Shown piece by piece: positions 8,668 through 11,408 of a DNA stretch of 11,408 nt. The stretch comes from Hydrogenophaga sp. (GTDB taxonomy: Bacteria > Pseudomonadota > Gammaproteobacteria > Burkholderiales > Burkholderiaceae_C). A model generated the notes under the pieces. The model saw nothing but the letters and a program-made list of their open reading frames with translations, was not told where the DNA came from and searched no databases. The stretch lies in the NCBI GenBank assembly GCA_018335615.1, contig JAGXRS010000098.1, positions 1-11,408 on the forward strand, written 5' to 3'. Within the stretch, counting starts at the first letter, position 1. Each line of letters starts with the position of its first letter. Made by a program: the position numbers and the translations under genes.

Positions 8668-9755
8668 CCTTCGACCAACTCTTTCACGGCCTGCTGCAAG
8701 GCGATGGCCTGGCCCAGCGCCGCGCCATGGCCAAGGCCATCACGCTGCTCGAATCGACCCGGGCCGACCACCGCGCGCAGGGCGACGAGCTGCTCACCGC
8801 GCTGCTGCCGCACACCGGCAGGAGCTTCCGTCTGGGCATCAGCGGCGTGCCCGGCGTCGGCAAGTCCACCTTCATCGAGGCACTGGGCCTGTACCTGATC
8901 GGCCAAGGCCACCGCGTGGCCGTGCTCACCATCGACCCCTCCAGCACGGTGTCGGGCGGCTCCATCCTCGGCGACAAGACCCGCATGGAGCACCTGAGCG
9001 TGCACGAACGGGCCTACATCCGCCCCAGCCCATCAAGCGGCACCCTGGGCGGCGTGGCCGAGAAAACGCGCGAGGCCATGCTGGTGTGCGAGGCCGCCGG
9101 TTACGACATCGTGATGGTGGAAACCGTGGGCGTGGGCCAGAGCGAGACGGCGGTGGCGAGCATGACCGACATGTTCGTGCTGCTGCAATTGCCCAACGCC
9201 GGCGACGATTTGCAGGCCATCAAGAAAGGCGTGATGGAAATCGCCGATCTGGTCGTCATCAACAAGGCCGACATCGACCCCGATGCCGCCACCCGCGCCC
9301 GCGCCCAGATCACCTCCAGCCTGCGACTGCTGGGGCTGCACGGTCGCAGCGAACACGCGCACCACGACGAGCGCATCTGGCACCCGCAGGTGATCCAGAT
9401 CAGCGCCCTGCACAACCAAGGCGTCGACCGTTTCTGGGCCGAGGTCGCGCAATTCCAGACCCTGCAGAGCGCCAATGGCCGCCTGGCCGCGCGGCGACAG
9501 CAGCAGGCACGCGCCTGGATGTGGGAGCGCATCGACGCCGGCCTGAAGCAGGCCTTCCGCCTGCATCCCCAGGTACACGATCAGTTGCCCCGGCTGGAGC
9601 AGCAGGTGCTGGCCGGCCAGGTGCCGGCCTCGACCGCCGCGCGCCAGCTGTTGAATTTGTACGCTTCTTTTTCCCCCGTTCGGGCTGAGCCTGTCGAAGC
9701 CCCGGCGACCCTCCACTCCAGCCCTACGACAGGCTCAGGGCGATCGGACATTTGA
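8664..9755 (+). CDS. meaB: MeaB, methylmalonyl-CoA mutase-associated G3E GTPase
   Basis: MeaB binds methylmalonyl-CoA mutase, gates cofactor loading and protects it from inactivation, using GTP hydrolysis. The 363-residue product shows the Walker A/G1 loop GVPGVGKS (61-68), the DPSSTVSGGSILGDKTRM block (91-108), ETVGVGQSE (153-161) and the guanine-specificity motif NKAD (200-203), followed by SALHNQG. Known relatives are about 330 residues. The extra length is explained by the last 26 residues or so (from about 338), which are read through a REP-like repeat and resemble no MeaB tail; the native end was probably near LLNLYAS. The start at 8664 overlaps the vapC stop and has no Shine-Dalgarno, implying coupled translation. 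It lies in the mutase operon, parted from the mutase gene by vapBC. Older annotations call this family ArgK (LAO/AO transport ATPase), which is misleading. Confidence 0.94.
   Translation: MTFDQLFHGLLQGDGLAQRRAMAKAITLLESTRADHRAQGDELLTALLPHTGRSFRLGISGVPGVGKSTFIEALGLYLIGQGHRVAVLTIDPSSTVSGGSILGDKTRMEHLSVHERAYIRPSPSSGTLGGVAEKTREAMLVCEAAGYDIVMVETVGVGQSETAVASMTDMFVLLQLPNAGDDLQAIKKGVMEIADLVVINKADIDPDAATRARAQITSSLRLLGLHGRSEHAHHDERIWHPQVIQISALHNQGVDRFWAEVAQFQTLQSANGRLAARRQQQARAWMWERIDAGLKQAFRLHPQVHDQLPRLEQQVLAGQVPASTAARQLLNLYASFSPVRAEPVEAPATLHSSPTTGSGRSDI
9676..9747. repeat. REP-like inverted repeat covering the 3' end of meaB
   Basis: Two 27-base arms (9676-9702 and 9721-9747) pair at 21 of 27 positions around an 18-base loop, with a perfect 12-base core CTGAGCCTGTCG (9685-9696) and its complement (9727-9738). 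From memory, the CTGAGCCTGTCGAAG-type unit is a high-copy dispersed repeat in Comamonadaceae and some other proteobacteria, usually between genes. Here it lies inside the meaB frame, whose stop follows at 9753-9755. The hairpin may protect the upstream mRNA or slow transcription before pccB. No transposase is present in the window. Confidence 0.85.
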
Positions 9756-9765
9756 GAACACGAAC

Positions 9766-11298
<1,533 letters not shown>

Positions 11299-11346
11299 GT
11301 TTCAGGGTGCTTGTCATGTCTGTTGCGTGCGCTGGACCGGAACGTG

Positions 11347-11408
11347 TGGGCGCTTTGCTCCGTGTCCCCCGCGCTGCGCGCTCCTCCTTTACCTGCGCAA
11401 AGCGCCCA
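11347..11408. repeat. Palindromic repeat downstream of pccB (12-bp perfect arms)
   Basis: TGGGCGCTTTGC (11347-11358) and GCAAAGCGCCCA (11397-11408) are perfect inverted repeats around a 38-base interior that contains a further small GCGC-TGC-GCGC-type palindrome and pyrimidine-rich TCCTCCTTT. The right arm ends exactly at the window edge, so the element may extend. I recognise similar CGCTTTGCTCCGTGTCCCC-like elements as dispersed intergenic repeats in Comamonadaceae, but from memory only. It could form a long hairpin and end or stabilise the pccB transcript; whether a T-run follows lies outside the window. No gene is visible in 11299-11408. Confidence 0.75.

Overview
The window is GC-rich, densely coding DNA that fits a betaproteobacterium, most likely a member of the Comamonadaceae (Hydrogenophaga/Acidovorax/Variovorax-like). 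The basis is gene content, protein wording and two palindromic repeats that I recognise as common in that family. I cannot name the genus from sequence alone. Nearly all of it is occupied by nine genes in two blocks; there is no gene-free stretch over 300 bases and I see no RNA gene, CRISPR array or transposase.

Block 1 (about 97-4959, + strand) is the conserved stress trio prkA (yeaG) - yeaH - spoVR (ycgB). prkA has a strong ribosome binding site that fixes its start at 110. yeaH follows after 66 nt, and spoVR overlaps the yeaH stop by ATGA. These genes code for an AAA+/kinase-like protein, a VWA-domain protein and a SpoVR-family protein. They are usually linked to starvation and stationary-phase responses, and their biochemistry is only partly known.

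Block 2 (5006-11298) is a propionyl-CoA/methylmalonyl-CoA module. A FadR-type (GntR/FCD) regulator is read leftward from a 132-bp divergent control region. Rightward come methylmalonyl-CoA mutase, a complete vapBC toxin-antitoxin pair, the mutase GTPase chaperone meaB, and pccB, the carboxyltransferase subunit of propionyl-CoA carboxylase. Together PccB (with a PccA not in the window), an epimerase (not in the window), the mutase and MeaB would convert propionyl-CoA to succinyl-CoA. The control region holds a sigma70-like promoter lying inside a 33-nt imperfect dyad, the natural candidate operator for the regulator.

The most unusual structure is the vapBC pair placed inside the catabolic operon, between the mutase and its chaperone. 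It has its own strong RBS and a likely promoter/operator, and vapC overlaps meaB by ATGA, so toxin and chaperone translation look coupled. A second oddity is a REP-like inverted repeat at the 3' end of meaB. The meaB frame runs through it, adding about 26 residues of repeat-encoded tail. A different 12-bp perfect inverted repeat closes the window downstream of pccB.
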